64,000 bases of DNA from Albula goreensis (Eukaryota > Chordata > Actinopteri > Albuliformes > Albulidae): NCBI GenBank assembly GCA_022829145.1, contig CM040753.1:8722884-8786883 (forward strand), given 5' to 3'. This document shows, piece after piece, positions 1 to 12,700 of this stretch; position 1 is the first letter of the stretch, and each line of letters opens with the position of its first letter. The translations under genes were made by a program, and so were the position numbers. The notes beneath the pieces were generated by a model, which saw only the letters and a program-made list of their open reading frames with translations, ran no database searches and was not told where the DNA came from.

Positions 1-390
1 AGCATGACAGAATGACAGATAGTCCTTTCAATATATAGTGACAAACAAATTAGTGCAAAGATGCTTCTCGCTGCATACCAGATGTGTCGGGCTCCATCGT
101 ATGGAACAGGCAATGAAAAACTGTCCACGTCCCATCTGTGCTTCCTGTGACCATCGGTGCAATAATCCCTGCTCACCAAAGTAGTGTAAACACGCTCCCT
201 GATTATATATGTAATGACGGGAACCGTAAAAATGCAAAAAGGAAAATAGGTTCCATTTGTGGGACTTTCTGAATCAGGGAGAGCTGGAAACGCCAGCATG
301 GCTGAGCGAGGTTTGAAAAAGTGCCTTCAGCACCCAGTGGTGATGGAGGATAGAAATGTGCACATCAGCTGGATAAAAAAGCCATTTCCT

Positions 391-395
391 TTATT

Positions 396-426
<31 letters not shown>

Positions 427-446
427 GTATTATTATTATTATTATT
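391..446. repeat. ATT trinucleotide microsatellite
   Basis: About 56 bases of TTA/ATT repeat, interrupted twice by an AGT-type unit. The short plus-strand frame across it encodes only a leucine run and is not a gene. Confidence 0.95.
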
Positions 447-728
447 CAATGTAGGAGTCTGTTCAGTTTATGCCAATGTCCAAGCGTAAAATTTATAATT
501 TCATATGTTTCATATATCCATAAAATGTAGCAGGATATGCAACATTTAAAGCTATTTGCAAATGAAATAATTATATATGTATTTTTTATTTTGTTTCCAC
601 ATTGTTGATGATTGACATATGGCTGTGCTTTCACTTGGATTCCGAATCACTGTATCAAAAAGAGTGCATGGCTAGCCAGCGGCCTTTTCAGCCCCTCCCT
701 CAGCTTTTTCCATTCAATAACTCCCCCC

Positions 729-729
<1 letters not shown>

Positions 730-785
<56 letters not shown>
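730..785. repeat. CA dinucleotide microsatellite
   Basis: About 28 uninterrupted AC units in intron 1. It produces Thr-His or Val-Cys low-complexity frames on the two strands, which are not genes. Confidence 0.97.
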
Positions 786-787
<2 letters not shown>

Positions 788-3700
788 CCTTGGCGTGTTT
801 TCCCCGCCACTCACCTGCATGGCAGGAAGGGAAGTGTAAGTGTTGCGTAGGGAAGTTAATCTTCCCTCCCTCTCTGGCAGCCATCCAACGCTTCCCCACA
901 CCCGCAGATTAGATGGTGTGAGCAGCGTGACAGTGGTCAGTCCGGTCTTGTCCGTGTGCCCTGACACATGGCGGAGGAGAGAGGTCAGAGTGGGGCTGAG
1001 CAGGATTGGGGAGGCAGCGGGAACAAAGCGCGTGTCTGCTGTGTAGGAGTATCGAGTGCAAACCTGTCTCACAGACCATACTATTCTTATCCTGCCAACC
1101 ACACATCTACTCTGACGTAGTCAACGCCACGCTTTAGATAGAGGCAACCTTCATTTCCGTCATGCCCAGATTCTTTAACTTGTCTCTGAAATGGCATCAC
1201 GGTTATATTTCTTAAAAGCAGCTGGATACCTGGAAAATGGAGGAAGAGTGAAAAATTGCATCGGTCGATCTTGCTGGAACACCTGTTATGGTATTGGACT
1301 TGCTCTCTGTATGTTTTCACATTTTGTAAGTTTTGAGTGTGAGTGGACCTCTCTTTTGTCTGATTTACACACACAGTTAAATACTGTTACATACTTTCCA
1401 TACCTGATAAGATCATCTGTAAACCTCACACAAGATAATATTTCACTTTTATGTCCTGTACATTGAAAATAAGGTAATTACACCTGAAATACCTTCTAGT
1501 GCCAGTAACAAATAATGCCCCTTCACCTGCAAATCTATTCTGGGGAGAATTTTATATATCTCTGTGTCGCAAATCAAATCATCATGTAGATATTCAGTAG
1601 AAAACATTGCCTGCCATGCATTAAATCTGTCATTTATTGCTGAAAAATTGTGATCGATGGACTCTTTATACACATACTGCAGAAACAGAAAGAATCAGTT
1701 TAGTATGTGTGGCTGCACAGGATTATTCTAGCAGTCAGTAGGAAAGCAGTCGATGCAGGGGGGAAACAATGAGAGTTCAGCACCCTTCTCTGGAAAGTTT
1801 TATTCAAGACCTTAAAAGCAGTGAAAGAGAATGACAAAGTCATCAGAGAGCAGCCTACATTGGCGTCAAATAAAAAAAAGAAATGCAAAATTTATTTTTC
1901 TACTTTGACACTCTACATTATATTGGGCTCGACTTTTACTGCAAAAAGCTTTATCTTGTAGCCCTTATATCGTATTTTTGCTTTTCTTTAAGCGCTTGAA
2001 GTAAAGTCAAATTCCACATTATGGCTTTTATTTTACTGGATACTGCTGGTTAATGTTTCCTGCCCTTGTTCGGGCACTGATTCACAGTGCCATACAGCAG
2101 ACATGCTTTCGTGGCACTCTTTTCAGAAAGCCTTTTTTTTCTAACAAAGAGTATAGCAGCTTCTCAATAATAAAAAACCTCCCTGACAGAATCCTTTTTT
2201 CACATTCCATAATTGAGTCTCTCTTATGTATTTCCCACTTACTCTGTTTAAACCGACAATAAAGAATATTGAATAACCACTTATTGTATATGAACACTCT
2301 GAAATCAGCCTATTATTGTTTTATATTGCTTTCAATTCACTCAGCTCTGCTAGGAAGTATTTTATTTACCACGCCAGAGAATTTGGTGTCATTTTTATCT
2401 GAGTATGTCATAACACTCCAGTACTCCACTGTCCAATAGTCCATTAATTAGTTCAATGGACTGGACTAGACTGGACAGGATTTGTTATGTTTAGGTAGTA
2501 TTTGGGATCAGATTCAAGTATGAAACCTGGTTTGAAATTGTTCAGCTTAATGATGGACATAGGAGATATTGTGTTGACCTCTGTCAAGAAGACCTCACTG
2601 ACCTCATAGAGATCTGTAAGAGCACCACAATGCGACATTCCGGATTTTTTGGAACATTTCTGAGATATCTAATGTAAATGGGCATAAAGCGGATTGCATT
2701 ACATTAATGTAATCATGAGAAGGGGTTTACCATTGGTTATTGGGATCCTCAATGATGGAATTAACCGAATTGTAGGGGAGGATTGTAGGGGGTGGGGATT
2801 AGGGATCCTGCCCATATCCTGTTATGTGCCTCCTAAACCACAGCCCTTGGCAAAGATCAAGATAACACATGTAAAGCAGATGGTCCTTCTCTTTCGTCTT
2901 CTGTGCCACTAATCAGTTGCTAAATATCAGCACGTCTGGTCCTTCTCTCACCCGTAAGTCATGAATCCCACCCCCAGTTTACCAATCAAAAGACAGAAAT
3001 AGCTAAAGGTTTCCGAAAAGAGCTTAACATGAGCATGAAACTTCCATCACCTTCCCTTTACTGTTTGTTGAGGATAAGCCTAAACAAGCCTTCATGAGTT
3101 TCTGTTTTGTTCGTGCATCTAACAGCGAACATAAGCAGGCCTCAGTTTAATGTGTTTGTACTGGACCGCTTACCATTGGGTAGTGCTGTGATGATAATCA
3201 GATTTTGAGGGAAGGAGAGAGATGCCCTTTCTCATTTGCCAGTTCACCAGCGCTTAGTCTACGATCTACAAGAGACGGCAAGTCAAGGATTCCCTGCATG
3301 TTTGAATAGTGTCTCCAGTCATTCATTTGACCCATTTGTTATGTTGAGCCATGGGGAAACCTGATGGGGCTCATTACTTCACTCAGTAGTGATAGAGGAA
3401 GAGGGAGCTTATCCTCTCACTTATAATTTGTACCGGCACTCTCGTGGGAACGTGGCTGTCTGCCAAGTCTTGCAACCTAACCTGGATTTTCTATTTTCTT
3501 TTTGTTGAAGAAAATAAATGAGTTTGTCCCCTCTTCCACCAAGCCAGACAGGAGGTTTGGTGCAGTGAAGTTAAACTATTGGCTTGCATTGTTGGACTCA
3601 ATAGCCTTTCTTCTGGGGATATTGTATACCTAGAGTCAAAGTGCCCGTAGCTCAGATGATGCAATGTTCGTGCCGGTATATTAAGAAAAGGAGGGGGAAA

Positions 3701-6631
3701 AAGAGATTGAATGTATTTGGGTGTGCAGTGTCTTCGAGGATTTTAGTAAGTGCTGTATTATTGCAGATAAGTCTTTCTTATAATGTCGTGTTGGGGGAGA
3801 AACTCTGTAATCTATTCTCATGCACAATCCCTGGGGCCAAAATCCATTTCCATTAAAATTTCAATTGCAATAAATTAGTTTGGGCTTCTTTTAGAGAACT
3901 CCACCAAAAAAAAATCTGAATGTGATGTACGGTTTCTAACCACGAACATGCTCTGTATCAGTGTTGACATAATCTTGAACAATCTGACTCAATTCTATTA
4001 CAAGAAAATATGGAATAGGATTTTATTTAATAACGACGTGGCACTGTGACTCTGTACAGATTAAGTTAAAATGTCACGGTATGTCAACATTTGAGAACCA
4101 CGTGGAAACCTTTCATAGGTGAAAAATAATTATGTGCCAGGCATAAACTGTTGTGCTTTTGAACCCAACAGTTTGTCCTTCTCACCAGATAATTTACAGT
4201 GAAATGACCACATTTGCAGAACATTGTATGACATCATAGAACTATAGATTTATATTATAGTTTTGAAGCTCTCGTACACTTTATTTCAATCATATGATGT
4301 CAATGTAGTTTCATTTCTAAATTAGTTTAATATTTTTAGATATTCCTTGCACATTTCTAGAAAGCCTCCATATGATATGTAGTTGATGATGAATCTGGCA
4401 GCTCTGACTAATTGGCTAAATTGGCATAACACTTAAACTGGATCTGAAAGGCAGCCTGTCTCTTCATATAGTAAAATGTTTAATTTCATTACGATGTGTA
4501 TTCTCACACCAAAATATTTTTATAGAATGAGTTATACTTGTCAGTATGATTTTGGGTATGTATATTATTTATGGAATTGTTGCTGAATGAAGCTCACATT
4601 AGCCCACCATATATTGAAGGATGACACTGTTAAATCTTAGCCATTCAAAGCACCACACTGAATCTGGATCTGAATCACCACACCTGAATCAGGAAATAGT
4701 GCACAGGAAGTGCAAGTGCAGTGTTTCCTGTCATCTTCAGTTTTAATCCCTGGGACCTAGGAACCCAGGTGATCTTGGTGGGGCTGGGGGAGATCGTCGC
4801 TACTTGCTTGGAAGGAGAAATAATTGGATTTTGCTTCCTTATCTCATTCCCCACCAAACAGGCTGTCAAAAAAATCCACGCTTCCCTGAGAGGGGCATAT
4901 TTCTTGAGGTGTAACAGTGACTTTAAAGATCATCAGAGAGGTGACTCAATGTCTCTTTCTGTTTTGTCCATTTCTGTACCTACAACCCCACTCCCCTCTC
5001 AAAGTGCAGTGCCATACTCCTGTCTGTGACATTCCTGTTACAAGTATGTGCTTAAACTGGCTGAACTGGAAGCAAGAAGTCATCTCTTTTAGTTCCACAG
5101 CAAATCCGTCACCAGTGTGCTGGGAATCCTGGGAACGGGGGAAGCAGCCATAGGCCGTGCGTTGCAGTCGGCCCTTCTGTGAACAAGCTGATGACATATT
5201 TGTTTTGAGGTGTTTGCCAGGCCCATTAGACCCCAGTAGATTTCGGCAGAAGCAAGCTGAGTGGGCAGTAATGAGCAAAGGCAGGAGAACGATGATGAAA
5301 AATGCATTAAATAATTTGGAAGCTTCTAACATGTATAGAAAGTGAAAATAAACACTGTTACCATGTTTTTATAAATGTAATGCTCTCTGTATATTTTAGC
5401 TATTTATGGATTTCTTTTGTTCCATTTTTTGATTTGTAGCTTCTGATGTGCCTTTAATATTTTAGATTTTAAATTGAGGTATTCTGTACAAAAACATAGT
5501 TCTAAAGAGTAGCTTACTGGTTAGTTTAACTGGTTTAAATTCATTTAGCCAAGAAAGGCCTTATAGCATTACAAAATACATGGGTGTAGTTTTTTTGTCA
5601 AGCTGTCTCTCTGCAAGGTAATTTTAACGCACAGTACTGGACATTGGTTTGTTAAGCTTTTAATTAGGCCAATATGCAAATGTATTATTCTAATTTGTGT
5701 ATTTTTGTGATTTTAGTGGGCAGCTACATGTGTCATTCTGAGTCATATGTCTTGAGGGTCTATGTAGGTCAGAAAGGGAAGACATTTCAAATGGACTTTT
5801 TTTTACCAAGAAATATGATTTTAAGGCCAGCTTTCATACCTACCTGACACAATATAACATCACTGCTTTCCAGTGCTGAGTTCAGTCATTGTCACGGGTA
5901 AAAGGTTGCCTTTTAAATTTTGATTCTTCAAATGGGAATAACTGAGCTGAGCACTGAAACCCAGTGCACACAGCAAATCAGAAAGTGATTACATCCTATA
6001 TTGCTCTAATTTTGGTGCTTGTTGATTACAGCTTTTCAGTTGCATTTCACTCAGTTATTGTAGTGGGGCTCTAGCGATTCTGATATACCATTCAAAAATA
6101 CAAGCTGTGGCCACACCTGTGGTGCTGGATGAGCCGTCTTTGCTGACAGCAGTGCACGTCACTGGCTGTGCAAACCTCCTGTGGCGAAAGTTTCACATCC
6201 TTATCCAGAAAGCATGGACTTTTTTCCCCCTCCAAACCCCCTCTCTCTTGCTGCTGTGAGACCATTAAAACTATTGATCATTAAGAAATGTTCAGATGTG
6301 AAGGATCTAATTAAGGGGTGCCTGTTCAGCCTGTCAATTTCCCTCTGTCTGTGCGGGAAGCACCAGACCGAACAATGTTCTTAATAGGAACCTGCACTGT
6401 AAACAACAAGAACACAGGTGCAGGTGAAAGCGCTGTGGAAAAAAGCTACAGCACAGTTAAAAAATGCTCCAAAGCAATTCTAGCCCATTTTACATGCTCC
6501 ACGCTTGGAATAGAAAGTAGCCGGCAATGTTGACGTGTGTACCCATACCAGAACTGGATCAAACCAGTAATGGAGCTTCTCTGTTGTTTTCCCATCATGC
6601 TCATGGTGTTTCCTTTTTTTTTTATTTTCAG

Positions 6632-6718
6632 AGAAAGTCACCATGCTCTCTGCGTACATTTCTCCCTTCAAATACATGAACCCTGGGATGGCAAGTGCAG
6701 AAGATGAAGACACTTTAA
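6632..6718 (+). CDS. adarb2: adarb2 exon 2
   Basis: The acceptor is a T-rich tract ending AG at 6630-6631; the donor is GTAAGT from 6719. The exon starts with the last two bases of a split codon and ends with the first base of another. It encodes [18 protein letters not shown] followed by [10 protein letters not shown]. This matches the human ADAR3 segment between the R domain and dsRBD1 (from memory, VSILSTFLAPFKHLSPG, then an acidic EDDDTLS). The final acidic DTLS plus the next exon's [11 protein letters not shown] is a signature shared by ADAR2 and ADAR3. The in-frame ATG at residue 4 is internal and is not proposed as the start. Confidence 0.93.
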
Positions 6719-9700
6719 GTAAGTTATTTAAACAATACTTTACTACTTAAATCAGCATTTATTTTGCGGCGGCAATCAAATTTTAGCAGTAGCTTCAAAA
6801 TCGTTATCAACAGTCAGGGTTTGACAAAATAGCGGCTTGGTGATCTCTGTTTTAGCAAATCATTGCCTATCTTTACGACTGTGATAATTATATCGATTCA
6901 TTAATATATCATTAACTGTATATAAATTATGTATTAACAACATTCAAAGTGCAATATTGTTTGTCTTCACTACGCAGTCCCTTAGATGTCAATTCATGAA
7001 AAGGAGCATTGCCATACATGGTGCAAATGAAGCTTGGATCACATTTTGATATGTCGTACACTGGCTGGTATGGAAATTAGAGTTCTTGACCTAATAATAA
7101 TAATACAATTTATTTTTACTTTTTCAGAATAAAGCAGCTAAAAGTATGCTGTGCGTACTCTCATTTATCAAAGACTACGCAGACTATATGAGAAGTACAT
7201 TTAATTAAAATTTTAGGTCGCATGAGAGGGTACCTCTTGTTGAATATTAGAATTATAAATTTGTCATAGGAAACCATAAAACTATTCATAAATTACCGTT
7301 ACCAGCAATGCTAATGCATTTACCACATATATCAATACATAAACGTATGATTCTACTTTATTTACACTTTATGACCGATGTTTTTTCCTCTTGCCACTCT
7401 CCAGGAGACACAGTCATGTTCCATAATTTATTTATCCTGAATTCAATTGTTTGTTCGGTTCTGTAAGCATCTTCATTGCATCAGGGGCATTTTCTCTGTG
7501 CCGTGTCACAGGTGAAATGAAGTTCTCTCTGTCACAATCTGCTTTTCTGTCAGTGACCGCAGCACTTTATAATAACGCTGGTGAAACTGAGGGATGCCAT
7601 TACTCAAACATAATACTTGCCATTGTCTGTGTCTGACACAGCAGAGTGTATGTCAGCATCTTACAGCTCCAAAGAAATTAAAGATTAATGTAAACAAATG
7701 AGTGAGACATCAACGATTACTGTGATTATTCAAAACAAAGCAATTGACATGCCAGGCAGGTCTTCTTCTGCTTCTCCAAACACAATAATTGGCTGTTAGG
7801 ATGAAGGTGGGGACTACAGTGCGATTCCCTCTCACTGTCTCTCTTCAGTTTTCAAAGCAAAAAAACCCATGGCTACTATGCACTGTAAAAGAGAACAACT
7901 GGCAAAAACACCACAATGCCATTTCATTGAAGAAACACAACTGGTAAGACATGACAAGCAGCAAATGTGAATTCAGTGGTAATCATTTTGACAAAACTGG
8001 CAGTAGTTTAAGCAAGACCTTTCACTTACAAGCATATATTTTAAAATCTTGAAAACTAAAATATTGTTTTGAGGCACTTTTAAAGAGCATGCCATTAAAT
8101 TGGCATTCTTACTATTCTACAGTTCCAGCCCAAGCTGGAACTGTTTTGGCAATACTCAACTGTCCCTCTTTCCTGATTTTGTAGCTTTGAAGCCACATTG
8201 TGACATAATTTTAGCTACCAGATACGCTGGATTTGGAGCTGGATCCCTCTGGTGCTTATTTCAGTTAATATAAAAATTCCAGATGCTCTTTCGTCAAAGC
8301 TAACAATTAGGGTAAAAACTACCCACAGTGTTTTATTCCAAACATTACATTTGGTAATGTAAAATGTTCAGTGAAGCTTTTTGCAGCCTACCTAGTAAGA
8401 TAAATGATCCATTGGAGGGCTGCAGGGGGCATTTTTCAAAACCAAAGGGAGGGACACAGGTGTCACTTTCTCCCCAAAATTATTCAACGTATCAATAATT
8501 ACCATATTTTTAACACATCTTCTGAAATAATTTGTGTCTAAACATTTCCAGATGCTTAGATTTTCATCCACGTATGAACAAGTAGACACATGTATGAACA
8601 AGTAGACATATACATGTTTATATGCATATGCGTTTATATGCTTTATATTGGTACATACACACACATACATGTATGAATGTTTTGTACATACCTCCTAATG
8701 TTGTAGAAATAAAAAGGCACATATTCTCCTCTTACCAGTGAGGGAAGATGTAATCATACATTCATTTCTTTACCTTGCATTAGCTCAAATTGAACAGTCT
8801 AAGTGCTTTACTCAAGGGTGCAATAGCCATGTAGACACGAATCCCCACCTGAGACTCATCACAGACCAGTTCTGTGATCTCCACCCCAACAAGTCAAACC
8901 AGTGAGTCTCTCTCTCTTTTTTTCCCTTCACCAATTACTTAGAAGTAAAGACACCTCAGAAATGTGTTGTAGTCTTTGCATGTATGGCTGTGTGTTATGT
9001 AGCTCATCACCAACTGTCCTAGTTCATTGAAGACATCAAAGTGTAATAAGGCTGCTTTATCCTCAAAGACTCCTGAACGCCCACTGCTATGCCTTTCTTA
9101 TGAGGGGATTGGGGTTTTCATTGGAAACAAGGAACAAATAACGCCCACTTTAACCACACTGTCAAAGCCAATTCCATCACAGATTACAAAATAATTTGGC
9201 CAATAATACCCTGTTTTAGCAGATTTGTACCTGGATTTTAAACTCTTAAATAAGACAGGGTTTCCAGCTCCGGGAGCTGTAGCATTCACTATCATATAAT
9301 TTGACTGATATATAATTGGTTTCACCCAATATCTTGGTGTGAATCCTCTTTTTTTGTTATATTTTTTCTTCATTTAAAGCTTTGAAGTTATTATGTTTAT
9401 TTTTGATATTCATAAATGTTACTGATTTATAGATGTGACTGCTTTTCTTTTTGGCCATCAGGTACAAGCAGTGCAGAGGTGAAGGAGAACAGGAATGTTG
9501 GTAATCTAGAAGACTGTGCCATGGTGCCTGTGGATCGGCAGTCTGTCTATTTCTCTGACACGCCCAGGGTCGGGACTTCAGGTCTGAAAAGGAAACGGCC
9601 TTTGGAGGAAGGCAATAACGGACACTTGTGTAAACTACGGCTGATCTACAAGAAGCTGTCCTGGTCTGACACACCAAAGAACGCCTTGGTCCAGCTGAAC

Positions 9701-12700
9701 GAGCTGAAACCAGGCCTGCAGTACCGAGTGGTCTCACAGACTGGGCCTGTACATGCACCCGTCTTTTCCATTGCTGTGGAGGTGAATGGGCTCACTTTTG
9801 AGGGCACTGGACCCACAAAAAAGAAGGCCAAGATGAGGGCGGCCGAACTGGCCCTCAAATCCTTCGTTCAGTTCCCCAACGCCTCCCAGGCCCACTTCGC
9901 AATGGGCAACCTCAGCAACCCTGCAGCCGACTTCACCTCCGACCAGGCTGACTTCCCGGACACGCTCTTCAAGGGGTTCGAGCCGTCGGCGCGAGGAGAC
10001 AGCTTTCCCTGCTACAGGTCCGCCGAAAACGAACTGCTCTCCAGTGCCTTCCGGCATGGGAGATTACTCCGCCACACGTTGGACCTAATGGCCCAGGCCA
10101 AACAGAACCGGCACAGGACGGCTCCCCCCGGTGAGGGCGAGAAGAGCGCGGTGGTGCTGCTAAATGAGCTGCGGCCGGGGCTGAGGTACGTTTGCCTCTC
10201 CGAGAGCGCGGAGGGCAAGCGCGTCAAGAGCTTCGTAATGGCAGTGAGGGTCGATGGCAGAATATTCGAAGGCTCTGGACACAGCAAGAAGCTGGCAAAG
10301 ACCCAGGCGGCACAATTCGCACTACAGGCGCTCTTTAACATCAGGCTGGCACCTGAAGGGAGAGCCAGTCACACGCCCGGCAGGAGTAAATGCCCTCATT
10401 TACCCCAGGTGAGCTTTGCCAGCTTGTCATTGGCAGGCTCTCTGTTCCTTATGGTAGCCCATAATAAACCAAATCAGCAGGCGAACTGGGGTTTGTGGAA
10501 TGATGAGCCAGTGTTTAATGAAGAGGGAGGAGCGATGGGAGGAGGGAGGGCGTACGAGCAGGCTGACTTAACATTTACTTTGGACAGAGAGGATGGCGTA
10601 TCTTTCTGAAACATGCAAATACTCTGTGTTCATTGGAAAAGCAAAGGCTACGGTAAACAGAATCTGCTCAGTGATCTATTCAGATGGAAAACATGTAAAT
10701 GAAGCAAATTATTGCCCTTGTGTCTGTAACAGGAGAGAAAACACTGTTACTTTGAAATGAGGTATTCCGTGTGTTTAGAGAGCCGTAATTGGGAATGGAT
10801 TTTTTTTTTTTTTTACACAATCCCTTGCTTTTTCATGTGCAGCACCTCGGTGTCTATAAACATTCATTCAATCTGTTGCCCAAAGGAGATGGAAAAGCAA
10901 AGAGCAAATAGACAAACAGTCCACAAACCAATTCCAGTGTTAAATTAGTAAAATATGCAAATAGCAATCAGAGTAGAGAAACTAGATTTCAAAACTTTCC
11001 AAATGTTTCCCAAAAGCAATGTCCTCGCTCTTTGGCTGTTCAAAGGTATTCAAAATGGTTTCATCATGAAACTATCTTAGAAAGAGATGACCTGTTTGCA
11101 TTTTTTCTAAAAATTTGCCTATGTCAAAATGAATACTGCCATGATTATTTTTCCTTCCAGTGAATAACTTCTTTCGTAAGTCATGGCGATTTCAACACTG
11201 TGGTAACCCCCTAAAACCTAGCTGCTAATCCATTAGTTTGTTTACATGCCATTGATTGTTTTTTTTTTTGTATTCAAAGAGTGGAAGTTTTTAGAGCCGT
11301 ATAAATCTAAAGAGCTGGTCCCTGGGCTGGGCGGCCCTGCTGAATTCCTCCTCAGTGTGTGCGTGTTGTGTGTCTGTTGCTAAACGGAGTATGTCGTATT
11401 AATATTCCCCTCCTGGCTTGCGGGGAAAAGCCAGGCAAATGTTGTCCTTCCTCTCGAACAACATCACCCAAACAACCTGCTCATGTCTGCCTTGGAGAAA
11501 CTTTTCCTTTCTTCTCTCGCTATGGTGTTTAAAGGGATTTTGAGAGGATTTGCCTCACCCGTTTAGTTCCAGAAATTGGTCGCTTGTGGAAATTCTTGAA
11601 AGTCAGACGCGATGTCTGTTAGTCGGGGGAGAGCCGGCTTGAAGTGGTGAAGGACACACATCAAACACAGAATTCCCTGGGATCCACACCGGATCATCTG
11701 GCGTGGGTCTTTTCTCAGCGTGCGGCCCCATGGCCCGCGGATCACTGATCTGAGATCAGAGATCTGGATCTGGGCGCTGCCAGTCTGAAGCCCCTTGGGG
11801 GCCCGTATGCTGTAACCGCGTGTGCCTTGGGGAGTTCTGTGACCAGGTGCAGGAGAATACGGCAGCCCTGGAGGTCTGCATTTTTATATGGGCTTTTCCC
11901 ATATGAGGTTTGAGCCAGATAAACCCAGTGCTGCATTCATGCCTCGAATGACAAAACTTTTACTCTTTCCATATGCAGTGACAGTTGCTGTGCAACATAT
12001 CATAAATAGTTAATGATATTACTTACACAAATGCATATTTATAAAATCCTGCATTATGTGAGTTTTAAAAAAATGAGTTCAAGAAGTACTGTGGTACCCC
12101 TCTCATGTGGGCTTTAATTAATGCTTATGACACTAGAGACATAACCAGCCAGAGAAATACCAGCTTGAAAGGAGACAATGTAGCCTACATATCCCTCTGC
12201 CCAAACTTAGCACAAAGGAGCCACATGAATCTGTCACAGTGCAGTGGAGTAGGTGAAAGCTGGAAGGTATATCACTGTTTGACAACGTGCTTCTCCATAT
12301 TCCGCAGAGATCCGCTCAGATGCAGCAGGGCTGATGAATCAGTCGTACGCAGATGGACGCCATGTTTCAAAACCATGATGAAATTTAGAGGAAAAAAGGG
12401 ACATTACTGTGGTGGCTAATGAAGACGGTGCGCTAATGGCGGAGGATGTGCAGTTGAATTATAGCTTAAATCAGTATTTAAAGATCTATAAAGGAAGACC
12501 CTCCCCAATTGACATTTTGAGCGATTCCGCTTTTGAATTCTTAGAAAGTTGAAAGGACCCTTTATTTTGTAGGTGCGCTAATGCTGCACTAATACAGATC
12601 AAAAAGAGACATATCCAATTCAGTTTTGGCATTTAACAGTTTTAACACACATACAGAGGTACCATTACCTCACGTTATCATCTCTAATCACCTGTAATAA

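Larger units (their letters stand above)
1..6631 (+). other. adarb2: adarb2 intron 1, 3' part
   Basis: This 6.6 kb stretch precedes exon 2 and ends in a pyrimidine-rich tract and AG at 6630-6631. It holds an ATT array (391-446) and a CA array (730-785). The open frames are short, overlap on both strands and match nothing I recognise. Blocks at about 4600-5340 and 6060-6420 are less AT-rich than their surroundings and could be conserved noncoding sequence, but that needs alignment. Exon 1 is not in the window: I found no in-frame ATG exon coding an arginine-rich R domain. Confidence 0.85.
6719..9461 (+). other. adarb2: adarb2 intron 2
   Basis: This 2743-base GT-AG intron (donor GTAAGT, acceptor CATCAG) is AT-rich. 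It holds a 20-base unit present twice in tandem at 8572-8611 and a likely minus-strand SINE relic at about 8790-8850. I see no other gene. Confidence 0.9.

Noticed and set aside
602..1102. Thr-His and Val-Cys frames over the CA array, and similar frames at 27838-28020, 28447-28836 and 31588-31791
   Set aside because: Low-complexity translations of dinucleotide repeats.
4721..5332. 102-128 codon frames on both strands in intron 1
   Set aside because: No recognisable domain, overlapping in antisense, and no splice signals that join them to adarb2.
9357..10341. Several minus-strand frames opposite exon 3
   Set aside because: They are shadows of the GC-rich exon on the other strand, with no recognisable protein.
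9416..10609. A single 397-codon open frame as a stand-alone gene
   Set aside because: Only 9462-10408 is exon. The first 16 codons are intron 2 and acceptor sequence, and the last 66 codons lie beyond a good GTGAGC donor whose use restores the ADAR deaminase frame in exon 4.
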